From the NCBI RefSeq assembly GCF_900096955.1, contig NZ_FMYL01000001.1, positions 407,131-471,130 on the forward strand: 64,000 bases of DNA, in the 5' to 3' direction. The notes beneath the pieces are model-generated. The model did not search any database. It had not been told where the DNA came from and saw nothing but the letters and a program-made list of their open reading frames with translations. Below, piece after piece: positions 25,803 to 34,715 of the stretch (position 1 is the first letter of the stretch; each line of letters opens with the position of its first letter). The stretch comes from Acinetobacter boissieri (GTDB taxonomy: Bacteria > Pseudomonadota > Gammaproteobacteria > Pseudomonadales > Moraxellaceae). The translations under genes were made by a program, and so were the position numbers.

Positions 25803-27890
25803 TTAAAAACGGTAACGTAAGCTCAACTGTGCATTTACTGGGTTACCAATCAATGCACCTTGATCAGATAAACCATGTGCTGATGCAAAATAATGACGAT
25901 CAAAAATATTATTAATATTTAAGCCAATATCATAATGCTCAGTGTTATAGCCAACAGAGGCATTCGCAACAGTATAACCCGGTAATTTTAACTTATTTGC
26001 AGAAGATGCATATTGACTCGTTTGCGCTCGACCACCAATTGCAGCATACCAATTATCATCGAACGTATATTTAACCCATATATTCGCTGCACTTGTTGGA
26101 GATAATGCTGCTGTATTACCAACAGGCACTGCTGATAATACAGACTTCGTAATTTTAGAATCAAGATATGCGTAACCCGCCAACACCGATAATTTATTGG
26201 TAATTTGCCCAACAGTTGATATCTCAAAACCTTTTGTACGTTGTTCACCTGCAACAACAGCGACTTGAGAGTTAGATGGGTCTGCTTGTAATATATTATT
26301 TTGTGTTGTATTAAATATAGACAATGACACATTATAATCTGGTGTGATGTCCCATTTTGCACCCACTTCATAACTCTTCGTTTGCGTAGGTTGTAAGCTA
26401 GATAAATTATTATATACAGCAAGTGCATCTGATAATGGTTGAAATGATTGATTATAAGAAGCATATAAAGATAAGTTATCAACTGGCTCATAAACAAGGC
26501 CAATACGTGGTGAAACTTTATAATCAGTACGATTATAAGGTGTCATTTTGTTTGTTTTCTGAACAAATGTCGAACGCTTCTGATCCAAAATATCATATCT
26601 TGCACCAACGAGCATTTTGAGTTGCTCACTCAAACTCATTAGATCTTGTACATAAAGTGCCTTATTGGTGCTATTGTTTTGGCTAATTGTTGATGGCGTG
26701 ACCGTTGACACTGGCGTCCATACAGGTAAAACAATATTGTTGATATCTAGGTTAGATGAAACAGAGCTGGCAAAAACTTTATCATTTTTATTTTGATGAC
26801 TGAGTTCTACACCGACCAAGACATTATGTTCAATGCTTGCCGTATTAAACTTTCCAGAAATCTCTTGTTGTGTAGCTACCCCTTTTTCATTACGAAAACG
26901 ACGATTCTGGCTTATTGAGAGTGTATTCGTTTTATTATCATACTTTGAATCAGGCAATTGACGGTCTAAAGAGTATGTATATGCATGTACAACACCATGA
27001 TACTTCCAAACATCATCAAATTGATGGTCTAAAGTAACAGTTGCACTTTTTACTTCTGTATCCGTATTGGCTGCTTCTTTTACATTTGCAGGTCCTAAAT
27101 AAACTTTAGGGTTTAATGCTAGCGGTTGATTTGTACCAGGATTACGTGGAAAACCCTGATCAGCCAAACGATTATCATGTAAATAATCTGCTTGTACTAA
27201 CAGTTTTGTTTTATCTGAAATATCCCACAATATAGAGGGTGCAACAGCTTGACGCTCTAAAAAGGCATGATCACGATAACCACCTGAATTCTCAACGGCG
27301 CCTGTCAGTCTTGCTTTAACTGTGTCGGTAATAGGTTGATTAATATCAATCTGTGCACGTCTTTGGCCAAGTGTATTTCCTATCAAAGCCACTTCACGTA
27401 CAGTTTGTGCCGTTGGCTTTTTTGTTACACGGTTAATTAGACCACCTGCTGAACCACGGCCATATAACACCGATGCAGGGCCTTTTACTACTTCAATACG
27501 GTCTGTATTTGATAAATCACGATAGTACATTGCATCATCGCGGAATCCATCTACATAACTATCATACACAGAGTTAAAACCACGAATAGATACTTGATCA
27601 CGCTGGCCATCACCAGTACTAAAGCCTACACCCGGTACATTTTGCAAAGCACCTTGCATAGATGTTACACCCTGCTCTTTTAAAACCTCTTGTGGAATCA
27701 CATTGACTGTTTGAGGTACATCTTTAAGTGGCAATGTACCTTTAGTGGCGGTAGATGATTGTGTCATCTGTTGCTTTAACGTGAGCTTATCAGCCTTTGT
27801 TTGAATAGTCGGCAATGATTCAACTTGTGCCGCATACCCTGCCCCTGAAAGTGAAGATAGTATGGAAATAAATAAAATTGTCTTTTTCAT
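25803..27890 (-). CDS. TonB-dependent siderophore receptor (catecholate/Fiu-like)
   Basis: A 695-residue outer-membrane receptor. Signal peptide MKKTILFISILSSLSGAGYA starts at the ATG at 27890; the frame extends 18 codons upstream without signal-like sequence. The plug domain (about 45–190) includes VPQTVNVIPQEVLKEQG, SIRGFNSVYDSYVDGFRDD and DRIEVVKGPASVLYGRGSAGG. The barrel ends in LSLRYRF with the terminal Phe needed for membrane assembly. A Fur-box core lies 75 bp upstream of the start, so it is probably induced by iron starvation. The siderophore is not determinable from sequence. Confidence 0.92.
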   Translation of the reverse strand: MKKTILFISILSSLSGAGYAAQVESLPTIQTKADKLTLKQQMTQSSTATKGTLPLKDVPQTVNVIPQEVLKEQGVTSMQGALQNVPGVGFSTGDGQRDQVSIRGFNSVYDSYVDGFRDDAMYYRDLSNTDRIEVVKGPASVLYGRGSAGGLINRVTKKPTAQTVREVALIGNTLGQRRAQIDINQPITDTVKARLTGAVENSGGYRDHAFLERQAVAPSILWDISDKTKLLVQADYLHDNRLADQGFPRNPGTNQPLALNPKVYLGPANVKEAANTDTEVKSATVTLDHQFDDVWKYHGVVHAYTYSLDRQLPDSKYDNKTNTLSISQNRRFRNEKGVATQQEISGKFNTASIEHNVLVGVELSHQNKNDKVFASSVSSNLDINNIVLPVWTPVSTVTPSTISQNNSTNKALYVQDLMSLSEQLKMLVGARYDILDQKRSTFVQKTNKMTPYNRTDYKVSPRIGLVYEPVDNLSLYASYNQSFQPLSDALAVYNNLSSLQPTQTKSYEVGAKWDITPDYNVSLSIFNTTQNNILQADPSNSQVAVVAGEQRTKGFEISTVGQITNKLSVLAGYAYLDSKITKSVLSAVPVGNTAALSPTSAANIWVKYTFDDNWYAAIGGRAQTSQYASSANKLKLPGYTVANASVGYNTEHYDIGLNINNIFDRHYFASAHGLSDQGALIGNPVNAQLSLRYRF

Positions 27891-27964
27891 AAAAAATAAT
27901 GACTTACTGTCAAAGCTATAAAATTGATTACAAAATACACACAATACCTTAAATAAATCTTAAC

Positions 27965-27977
27965 AATAATCATTATC
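27965..27977 (-). promoter_or_regulatory. Fur box upstream of the TonB receptor
   Basis: AATAATCATTATC matches the Fur core GATAAT-N-ATTATC at 12 of 13 positions and lies in the promoter region of the siderophore receptor. Confidence 0.75.
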
Positions 27978-28022
27978 AGTTAATGAGCTTATATTTTTAT
28001 AAAATATCTCATTAAAGTTTTA

Positions 28023-28517
28023 TCATTTTATATAGTATTTCACTTTATGTATTGCCATAGAAATAATGACCAATATCACACTGCCTGATAACACAGGAAA
28101 AATAAGAAACAACCAATCATAATGCGTTGTATGCGCAGTCAATAAAATTACTAATGGGTTTGCTCCTGCTGGTGGATGCACACATTTAAACAATTGCATG
28201 AAAGCAATGGCACACCCGACCGATATTGCAATACTCAACATTGAGATAGGTAAAAACTTTAAAAATAATAAGCCAATCAATGCAGAAATCAGATGACCCA
28301 ATATAATATTTTTTGGCTGTGCAAGTGGGGATTTTGATGCAGCATATAAAAGTACGCAGGTCGCACCAAAGGGTGCCATAATATAAAGATGACCAACGGT
28401 CTTCGATAATAAAAGCAACGTAAAAATACTACACGTTCCACCAATGAGTCCCGTAAGCATGTCACCAATTTGAAGAGATGCCCTCATTTTTTCTTTTATA
28501 CTGAGTATTGTATGCAT
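28023..28517 (-). CDS. HPP-family membrane protein
   Basis: A 164-residue integral membrane protein with four hydrophobic segments. The CVHPPAGANPLVI motif is the HPP signature, and the APFGATCVLLYAASKSPLAQPKNIILGH region is also conserved. Some HPP proteins have been linked to nitrite transport in plastids; the bacterial role is unclear. Divergent from a TetR regulator with a perfect palindrome between them, so it is likely the regulator's target. Confidence 0.85.
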   Translation of the reverse strand: MHTILSIKEKMRASLQIGDMLTGLIGGTCSIFTLLLLSKTVGHLYIMAPFGATCVLLYAASKSPLAQPKNIILGHLISALIGLLFLKFLPISMLSIAISVGCAIAFMQLFKCVHPPAGANPLVILLTAHTTHYDWLFLIFPVLSGSVILVIISMAIHKVKYYIK

Positions 28518-28572
28518 TATTTTATCCTTTGACCTATTATTTTCAGCCTATAATACATACAAAGCTCAAATC

Positions 28573-28588
28573 AGTACAGATCTGTACT
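28573..28588. promoter_or_regulatory. Perfect palindromic TetR operator candidate
   Basis: AGTACAGATCTGTACT is a perfect 16-bp palindrome between the divergent HPP and tetR genes, 10 bp left of the tetR ribosome site. This is the expected place for an autoregulatory TetR-family operator. Confidence 0.68.
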
Positions 28589-28611
28589 ATTTATTTTAAG
28601 GAGTCATACGC

Positions 28612-29151
28612 TTGTCAAAATCCGCTTTAAAAATTTTAGATACAGCAGAAAGACTATTTAATAAAAATAATTTTGTCGGTGTTGGGGTTGATTGTATTCG
28701 TGATGAATCAGGTTGTTCAAAAACAACCATGTATACCTATTTCAAAAATAAGAATCAGTTAATCATATCTGTACTGCAAACACGAGATCAAAGATTCAAA
28801 CACAGCTTATTTGAATACATCGGCATTGCAGAAGGGATTGATGCAATTGATAAAATTTTTGAATGGCATATCTCTTGGTTTCAAAAACAAGATTTCAAAG
28901 GCTGTTTATTTGTGAGAGCAGTTGCAGAATCAAGTAACGAGCAAGACATTCTTACAATTGCGATTGCGCATAAACAATGGATTAAACAACTCATTGAAAA
29001 ACATTGCTTGATTGCAAAACAACCACATTTATATGAGCTCATCTATACGCTCATTGAAGGTCTGATTAGCCGTTTTTTGGTCGATGGTTTCGATTTAACA
29101 CGTGCCAATGATATAAAGCAAACGATCAACATATTACTTTATAATCATTAG
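28612..29151 (+). CDS. TetR/AcrR-family transcriptional regulator (TTG start)
   Basis: A 179-residue regulator with a typical N-terminal helix-turn-helix (ILDTAERLFNKNNFVGVGVDCIRDESGCSKTTMYTYFKNKNQLI) and a helical ligand domain. It begins with TTG at 28612–28614, supported by AAGGAG 8 bases upstream; no ATG is in a better place. It probably represses itself and the divergent HPP gene. Confidence 0.87.
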   Translation: MSKSALKILDTAERLFNKNNFVGVGVDCIRDESGCSKTTMYTYFKNKNQLIISVLQTRDQRFKHSLFEYIGIAEGIDAIDKIFEWHISWFQKQDFKGCLFVRAVAESSNEQDILTIAIAHKQWIKQLIEKHCLIAKQPHLYELIYTLIEGLISRFLVDGFDLTRANDIKQTINILLYNH

Positions 29152-29187
29152 CACCACATATATCACAAAAAATGAGTCACTTATTGG

Positions 29188-30081
29188 TTAACGAAAAACA
29201 GGAATTATCCCCAAAGCAGTCTTCTTACGCTCTGCCTCACGTAAATTTTTACCCAGTTCCGAAATACGTTGCTCACCTGATTTTAGTGCTTGAGCAGATG
29301 TATGTACTGAATAATTACCCAAATGTAATGTATAAGGATGAGGGACAGCAGAGCCTAATACAAAAATGACCTTTTCATTTCCGGAAGTTTTCAGTGTAAG
29401 AGGTGTTTCTCCTTGTTCAAATATGACCATTTCACCAGCATTTACTAGAGAATCCTCACCTGTAGACAGTTGTCCTGTGGCAACAGCCAGCCACGCGACA
29501 CTATGTCCTAAAGGTGGCTGATAGGTCCAAATCTCACCAGCAGATAATGTAACCAGTAAATAGTTCATACCTTTAGGCGCTGGAACTGGGCTTTGCACAC
29601 CCTCATAACTCCCTAATATAATGAATGCTGGACCAGTTCTGTGCATATTCTTGGCTTCAATATAGTGACTTTCAGAAAGACCATTTTCGACTTCTCTTGG
29701 CAAAGCAATCCAAAGCTGAAAGCCTTGAATATACGGGACACCCGTATTTACCGACAACTCCTTACCATGCCACATGCCTCCACCAGCACATGACCACTCA
29801 ACACCACCATATGTTAATGACCCAGAACCACTATGAGGGTCATCATAGTGTACTTTCCCCTCTGTAATCACAGTTATTGTTGCTATACCAGAATGAGGAT
29901 GTAAGGGCATATTATCCAAAGGGTTTCCATCACGTAAATTTAGGGAAAAAATATCTAAAAATACAAAAGGTTTGACGATTTGACCCAAGTCAGAAGGACT
30001 CATTAGTCGAGTGATATAACCATGTGTAGAACCAAATGTACGTTGTATAATAGAACGCTGAGAAAAACGCTGATTAGACAT
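29188..30081 (-). CDS. Pirin-family protein
   Basis: A 297-residue bicupin. The N-terminal cupin carries metal ligands in MPLHPHSGIATIT and in the VHYDDPHSG region; the C-terminal cupin is complete. Bacterial pirins can act as quercetin dioxygenases or redox-linked regulators. It is co-directional with the doxX-type gene (10 bp apart) and divergent from an HxlR regulator, a common arrangement in electrophile or quinone stress responses. Confidence 0.88.
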   Translation of the reverse strand: MSNQRFSQRSIIQRTFGSTHGYITRLMSPSDLGQIVKPFVFLDIFSLNLRDGNPLDNMPLHPHSGIATITVITEGKVHYDDPHSGSGSLTYGGVEWSCAGGGMWHGKELSVNTGVPYIQGFQLWIALPREVENGLSESHYIEAKNMHRTGPAFIILGSYEGVQSPVPAPKGMNYLLVTLSAGEIWTYQPPLGHSVAWLAVATGQLSTGEDSLVNAGEMVIFEQGETPLTLKTSGNEKVIFVLGSAVPHPYTLHLGNYSVHTSAQALKSGEQRISELGKNLREAERKKTALGIIPVFR

Positions 30082-30091
30082 TTTAGTGCTC

Positions 30092-30484
30092 CTAAATTAG
30101 TTTTTTAAAGCTATGTCGGTATAACCAAGATATTGAGATCGCAATCATAAGTAATATTACCGCTGGAGCAGGATTGCCTCCTATCAAAAACAAATGTGTG
30201 AAAACTGCACATATCATCGTTATCGCCAGCAATGTACTCGCAAAAGCAGTTGTCCTTTGTATGAAAAGGCCTATACCACATATAATTTCAATGGTACCTG
30301 TGAAAAAACGAAACCATTGACCTATTCCAATTTGATCAAAAACACTGATCATCATTGGCACACCAGCAAGCTTGGCACAGCCAGCCGATATGAAAGCAAG
30401 TGCCAGAAAAATTCGTAAAAACCAAGCAAAAATTTTAACCTTACCCTCAGGGACTAAATGTAGAGAAACCACGTCATGATTCAT
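30092..30484 (-). CDS. DoxX-family membrane protein
   Basis: A 130-residue inner-membrane protein with four hydrophobic helices. The FLALAFISAGCAKLAGVPMMISVFDQIGIGQWFR stretch is the DoxX signature. It is the first gene of the doxX–pirin operon controlled, presumably, by the divergent HxlR regulator. DoxX proteins often accompany redox-stress proteins; no precise reaction is known. Confidence 0.85.
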   Translation of the reverse strand: MNHDVVSLHLVPEGKVKIFAWFLRIFLALAFISAGCAKLAGVPMMISVFDQIGIGQWFRFFTGTIEIICGIGLFIQRTTAFASTLLAITMICAVFTHLFLIGGNPAPAVILLMIAISISWLYRHSFKKLI

Positions 30485-30579
30485 TGTATGAGTACTCCTA
30501 AATTCATTTTTAGTAAAATAATCAGTATGCGTAATACATCAAATAAAATTATATATTCACATATTAATAAGCTATCGTT

Positions 30580-30605
30580 TAGGTATAATAATGTGACTAG
30601 GTATA
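30580..30605. promoter_or_regulatory. HxlR promoter/operator candidate
   Basis: Two direct copies of TAGGTATA (30580–30587 and 30598–30605), 18 bp apart. The first overlaps a consensus −10 hexamer TATAAT (30584–30589) for the rightward hxlR gene. The −35 is poor. Repeat plus −10 overlap fits autoregulation. Confidence 0.4.
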
Positions 30606-30648
30606 TCAATTTAACTGCAAAACACATGACGTACAATAAGGCACATAC

Positions 30649-31065
30649 ATGAAACTAGAGATTAAAAATGTAGCGAATGGGTATGATCTACAGACAGCAG
30701 ATTGCAAAAAAATAAGTCAGGTATTGGCTCGTGTTGGTGACAAGTGGAGTATTCTTATCATCATGTTTTTATCAGAGAAACCCCGACGTTTTTCTGAAAT
30801 AAAACGTACAATTAATGGAATATCACAAAGAATGCTAACGCTTTGTTTAAGAGGACTTGAGCGTGATGGTCTAGTCAAAAGAACAGTAATTGCGGTAATG
30901 CCACCTCATGTAGAGTATGAGTTAACAACATTAGGGTATTCGCTTACCGAGTCAGTGACTGGCCTTGGTCGATGGGCCAATGAAAATATTCGTGCTATTG
31001 ATGATGCTAGATCAGAATATGATCTAAATGAAGATAATACAAAAGTCGTTCCTTGGCAGCGTTAG
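30649..31065 (+). CDS. HxlR-family transcriptional regulator
   Basis: A 138-residue winged-helix regulator (core about 20–115: LARVGDKWSILIIMFL and RFSEIKRTINGISQRMLTLCLRGLERDGLV). A cysteine just before the DNA-binding core (ADCKKISQ, residue 19) is where redox-sensing HxlR proteins such as YodB carry their sensor Cys. It faces the doxX–pirin operon, so I infer that it controls these genes in response to an oxidant or electrophile. Confidence 0.87.
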   Translation: MKLEIKNVANGYDLQTADCKKISQVLARVGDKWSILIIMFLSEKPRRFSEIKRTINGISQRMLTLCLRGLERDGLVKRTVIAVMPPHVEYELTTLGYSLTESVTGLGRWANENIRAIDDARSEYDLNEDNTKVVPWQR

Positions 31066-31199
31066 TTTAAGCTGTCTTATTTCTGTTATTCGTAAAAATA
31101 TACCTTCTCTGAAACTATGCATAAGTTAAAGCAGTATATCTAGTAGGTTTGATAAACCCTCAATAGCAAAGATAGATAACCGCTCTTAAGCTACAACAT

Positions 31200-31227
31200 A
31201 CACCATGGCAAATTGCTTTATGATCTG
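31200..31227 (+). repeat. Left copy of a 28-bp direct repeat
   Basis: Matches 32812–32839 at 24 of 28 positions. It covers the end of the alginate-lyase-like gene. With the right copy it brackets the two-gene block ahead of mutY. Confidence 0.35.
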
Positions 31228-32252
31228 CCGTAGCAACCATAAACTAAATTAAACGGTGCATACACACTCAACTGCTGTGCCTGTGTCAATGCTTGTGGTT
31301 GGATTAAACTCAGTTGCCAATAATAATTGGTAGACTCTTTGGGGTTGTACATACCACTATAATTGGCTAGGCCATACGCTGCACGTTGTTGGTCAAATTT
31401 AACCTGTGTTTGAGCAAACTCTTGGTGGTGTATTTTCCCAGAAGTATACGGCTCTGCCCACTGTATAGCTTTTTTCAATGATGCACCATTTAGGGCTTGC
31501 CAGTCATACCAGTTTTGCCCATAACGCTGTGCAATATAGGCACTCACGAGTAGTGGCTGTAAATCATAAGTCACATAATGAATCGCATCTCTGTTTTTAT
31601 AGTCAATGGTGATACCTTGAGCATCAATATTATGCTCAATCTGTTGTTGATAGTGGCTTTTTGCTTGCAGTATTAATTGTGGATCTTGCAATACAAAAGC
31701 AATCATGGTCACAAGCTCGACACGGTAACTGTTCCAATTGTTAATCCATGTGCCTTTTACAGATGATTTAGCCATACGCTCAATATAGCCTTGCGCCCAA
31801 CGATTTAAATACTCATCTATATGCTGTTTCTCACTGACTGTAAATTGCTGACGCAACATGCCATAGCTATCGATAAGTAAAGCAAAACTACTTTCATCAA
31901 TCGGGTTATAAGAGGGCTGATAAGTATCCACCCATGTCAAAATATAAGCTTTTGCCATGGCTAAGGTTGCTTTGGGTTGTATACCTAACGTCCACGCCAA
32001 AGCAGCATGATGCATAAGAGTCAGATCAAAGCGACTTTCGATATAGTCATGGTAATGTGGTGCATTGGGCAAAGTACCTTCGGTATGTAAATAAGACAAT
32101 GCATGTGGCTGGCGCTGTGCATTATGACTCACGCTTGAAACAAGCGCACTATATTGAATATATGGCATGACTGCACAATCCATTGCCTGAGTCAGTGTCG
32201 GTAAACATAGCCCAAGTAACGTCAAAACAAAGCCTATCTTTTTTATCGTCAT
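31218..32252 (-). CDS. Exported alginate-lyase-like protein
   Basis: A 344-residue protein with a signal peptide (MTIKKIGFVLTLLGLCLPTLTQA). The segments INNWNSYRVELV (about 168–179) and DYKNRDAIHYVTYDLQPLL (about 209–227) resemble the NN-x-Y and His/Tyr catalytic segments of the AlgL-type alpha/alpha-barrel. No alginate synthesis genes are in the window. It may act on another acidic polysaccharide. Periplasmic or secreted. Confidence 0.72.
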   Translation of the reverse strand: MTIKKIGFVLTLLGLCLPTLTQAMDCAVMPYIQYSALVSSVSHNAQRQPHALSYLHTEGTLPNAPHYHDYIESRFDLTLMHHAALAWTLGIQPKATLAMAKAYILTWVDTYQPSYNPIDESSFALLIDSYGMLRQQFTVSEKQHIDEYLNRWAQGYIERMAKSSVKGTWINNWNSYRVELVTMIAFVLQDPQLILQAKSHYQQQIEHNIDAQGITIDYKNRDAIHYVTYDLQPLLVSAYIAQRYGQNWYDWQALNGASLKKAIQWAEPYTSGKIHHQEFAQTQVKFDQQRAAYGLANYSGMYNPKESTNYYWQLSLIQPQALTQAQQLSVYAPFNLVYGCYGRS

Positions 32253-32433
32253 CTATAGATTCATCACAGCTTGATGGTCAGGTCTAATATATAAACCTCG
32301 CAATTTAAAATAAAATTAAACCAGTCTCGCTACAGATCAGCATCAAAACATAAATTAAGCCTTACACAGCATTCATGATTTTTATATGGCTATATCCTTT
32401 AATAGATCTATATTTTTTGAAGAGTGGCATAGT

Positions 32434-32796
32434 ATGAAAAAAACTGCATTTATTAGTAGCATACTCATTTTAGCCAGTGTAAGTATTACCAGCCATGCCG
32501 AGCCATTTGGTGAGTACGATGGCCCACCAGAGCCACCACCTATGTACCAAGAAAGACCCATGCCTCCACATCAAATGCCATCTCAAGATTGGCAACGAGG
32601 TCAGCCCCTCCCACCACGTTTTCAGCACAATGATGACATGGTACAAGACTGGCACGAGCGAGGCTTACCGCCACCACCTAGAGGGCATCGCTGGCACTAC
32701 ATAGATGGTAATTATGTACTGACATCTGTCGCTACAGGTGTGATTACTTCTATATTAATGGGCGCACTGTATGCCCCACATGGTGGTCCTAGATAA
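32434..32796 (+). CDS. RcnB-like periplasmic protein
   Basis: A 120-residue exported protein (signal MKKTAFISSILILASVSITSHA) rich in Pro, His and Met in the first half. The C-terminal part has the RcnB-family pattern GLPPPPRGHRWHYIDGNYVL followed by VATGVI, then one hydrophobic stretch. E. coli RcnB takes part in nickel/cobalt homeostasis. The start at 32434 begins the signal peptide; the frame is open 16 codons upstream. A dmeF nickel/cobalt-type exporter occurs 13 kb away but is not linked. Confidence 0.78.
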   Translation: MKKTAFISSILILASVSITSHAEPFGEYDGPPEPPPMYQERPMPPHQMPSQDWQRGQPLPPRFQHNDDMVQDWHERGLPPPPRGHRWHYIDGNYVLTSVATGVITSILMGALYAPHGGPR

Positions 32797-32811
32797 TCTA
32801 CTGGTGATGTA

Positions 32812-32839
32812 ACACAGTGGTAAATTGCTTTATAATCTG
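32812..32839 (+). repeat. Right copy of a 28-bp direct repeat / mutY promoter region
   Basis: 24 of 28 bases match 31200–31227. It contains a consensus −10 hexamer TATAAT (32831–32836) suited to mutY; no good −35 is seen. Confidence 0.38.
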
Positions 32840-32863
32840 TATAGATTTTTAATGACAGCCACT

Positions 32864-33907
32864 ATGCCATCATTCCAGTTTTCAGATGCACTTCTTACAT
32901 GGTTTGACCAACATGGTCGCCACGATTTGCCGTGGCAAGTTGCAGATGACCCATACAAAGTATGGGTATCTGAAATCATGCTACAGCAGACCCAAGTCAA
33001 AACAGTACTCAAATATTTTGATCGTTTCATTACACGTTTTCCCAATGTAAACAGCCTTGGGCAAGCCAATTGGGACGATGTTGCTCCCTATTGGGCAGGG
33101 CTTGGTTACTACGCACGGGCAAGAAATTTACATAAAGCTGCCATTCAAATCGTTCAACACGGCGGAAATTTTCCACAAACACTAGAGGGTTGGATTGAAC
33201 TGCCCGGCATTGGCCCTTCTACTGCAGGGGCACTCATGTCTTTGGGGTTGCGCAAATATGGCGTGATTTTAGATGGCAATGTGAAACGAGTACTTGCACG
33301 CTTCTTTGCAATTACTGATGATTTAACCAAATCTGTGCACGATAAAAACATGTGGCACATTGCAACTAAGTTATGCCCAACAGAGCGTAACCATGACTAC
33401 ACGCAAGCCATTATGGACTTAGGGGCAACCATTTGTACCCCAAAAAAACCACTGTGTTTATACTGCCCCATGCAACCCCATTGCCAAGCATATACGCAAG
33501 GCACTCAGGCTTATATTCCATTTAAAAAACCGAAAAAGGCAGTCCCAGAAAGAACAGGGTTTGTACTCTGTTTAAAACAAAATGACGATTGGTTCTGGCA
33601 ACAACGTGACAATACAGGCCTTTGGGGTGGCTTATGGTGTTTACCTATTTTTGATACTGAAGATATCCTCACCGCTCAGTTAAATACCATGGGACTTACA
33701 GCGAATCTCAGCACACCATTGAAAATAAAACATCAGTTTACACATTTTACATGGCATCTACAGGCTTATATTGTTGATACTACACAAGCTCAAAACTTAA
33801 ATACTTTACAAGGTGAATGGCTGTCGCAAGCAGAAGCCATCAGCAAAGGCATACCCACCGCCATGCAAAAACTGATCGATTGTTATCAGGAACAAAACTC
33901 ATGCTAA
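32864..33907 (+). CDS. mutY: A/G-specific adenine DNA glycosylase
   Basis: About 347 residues. MutY removes adenine mispaired with 8-oxoguanine. The helix-hairpin-helix LPGIGPSTAGALMSL, the catalytic Asp in DGNVKRVLAR, and the Fe–S ligands Cys-x6-Cys-x2-Cys-x5-Cys (CTPKKPLCLYCPMQPHC) are intact; a C-terminal MutT-like domain follows. The start is uncertain: ATG at 32864 gives the closest match to the family N-terminus, ATG at 32852 is 4 residues longer, and neither has a clear ribosome site. First gene of a repair and cell-wall cluster. Confidence 0.93.
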   Translation: MPSFQFSDALLTWFDQHGRHDLPWQVADDPYKVWVSEIMLQQTQVKTVLKYFDRFITRFPNVNSLGQANWDDVAPYWAGLGYYARARNLHKAAIQIVQHGGNFPQTLEGWIELPGIGPSTAGALMSLGLRKYGVILDGNVKRVLARFFAITDDLTKSVHDKNMWHIATKLCPTERNHDYTQAIMDLGATICTPKKPLCLYCPMQPHCQAYTQGTQAYIPFKKPKKAVPERTGFVLCLKQNDDWFWQQRDNTGLWGGLWCLPIFDTEDILTAQLNTMGLTANLSTPLKIKHQFTHFTWHLQAYIVDTTQAQNLNTLQGEWLSQAEAISKGIPTAMQKLIDCYQEQNSC

Positions 33908-34461
33908 ATAAAAAGTTACTTTCAAACATTTTATTTAGCATGAGCTGTGTTTTTATCAGTTTTACATTGGCATCGTGTAGCACGCATCAGAAAATAACAC
34001 CTTTACCAACACCTATCATTACTCAACTTAAAGCACAACCACTCGGCCCTATGCTTCCCATTCCAGTTCAGGGCATCAGTCAAAAACAATTGTCTGATAC
34101 ATGGGGCGTTGCTCGGAGTCATGGACGCAAACATGATGGTATTGATATTATTGCTCCACGTGGAACATCTGTCAGTAGTACCACCAACGGCGTTATTGCA
34201 AGTTTAAAACCAAATACACTGGGTGGTACTGTAGTTTGGATCATTGGTCCGGCAGGTTCATGGCATTACTATGCACACTTAGATACACTTGCACGTGGCC
34301 TCTATGTCGGGCAACAAATTAAAGTAGGTCAACGTATTGGTACTGTAGGCAATACGGGCAATGCAAAACATACTGTGAGTCACCTACACTACGGCATTTA
34401 CCTCGATGGAAAAGGCCGTGGCGCTGTAAACCCTTACTTTTATTTATATGGTAGACGCTAA
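33901..34461 (+). CDS. M23-family peptidoglycan endopeptidase lipoprotein
   Basis: A 186-residue lipoprotein with lipobox LASC. The LytM domain keeps all zinc ligands: KHDGIDII (His and Asp) and HLHYG. It should cut peptide cross-links from the periplasmic side of the envelope. The ATG at 33901 lies inside the last codons of mutY (7-base overlap), and the stop shares a base with the next gene, so translation is coupled. The in-frame region upstream of 33901 is mutY coding sequence in another frame. Confidence 0.87.
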   Translation: MLNKKLLSNILFSMSCVFISFTLASCSTHQKITPLPTPIITQLKAQPLGPMLPIPVQGISQKQLSDTWGVARSHGRKHDGIDIIAPRGTSVSSTTNGVIASLKPNTLGGTVVWIIGPAGSWHYYAHLDTLARGLYVGQQIKVGQRIGTVGNTGNAKHTVSHLHYGIYLDGKGRGAVNPYFYLYGRR

Positions 34462-34712
34462 TGTCAGATCAATTTTTACAACACCTGATTTCTTTTGCAG
34501 AAGCAGGAAACCAGCAAAAAATCCAACTTGAACATATGACCTATCAAGGTTGGGTTATGGAAGTATCAGAAGATGGTTTAGTGATTAGCACAGGCTATAA
34601 TGACAAAGTGGGTAAAGACGTTTCTCTGTCTATCCCTGAACTCAAACAAGCGCAACTGTTTTTTTGGGATACCAAACATGATGCATGGCAACTCTTTGAA
34701 CCATTGGCTTAA
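34461..34712 (+). CDS. Small conserved-looking protein of unknown function
   Basis: An 83-residue soluble protein, start ATG sharing one base with the TAA of the M23 gene (TAATG) and ending 3 bp before tag. Such tight packing argues that it is real. The sequence has a small mixed alpha/beta look (IQLEHMTYQGWVMEVSEDGL) and no signal or motif that I recognise. Confidence 0.7.
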   Translation: MSDQFLQHLISFAEAGNQQKIQLEHMTYQGWVMEVSEDGLVISTGYNDKVGKDVSLSIPELKQAQLFFWDTKHDAWQLFEPLA

Positions 34713-34715
34713 ACA

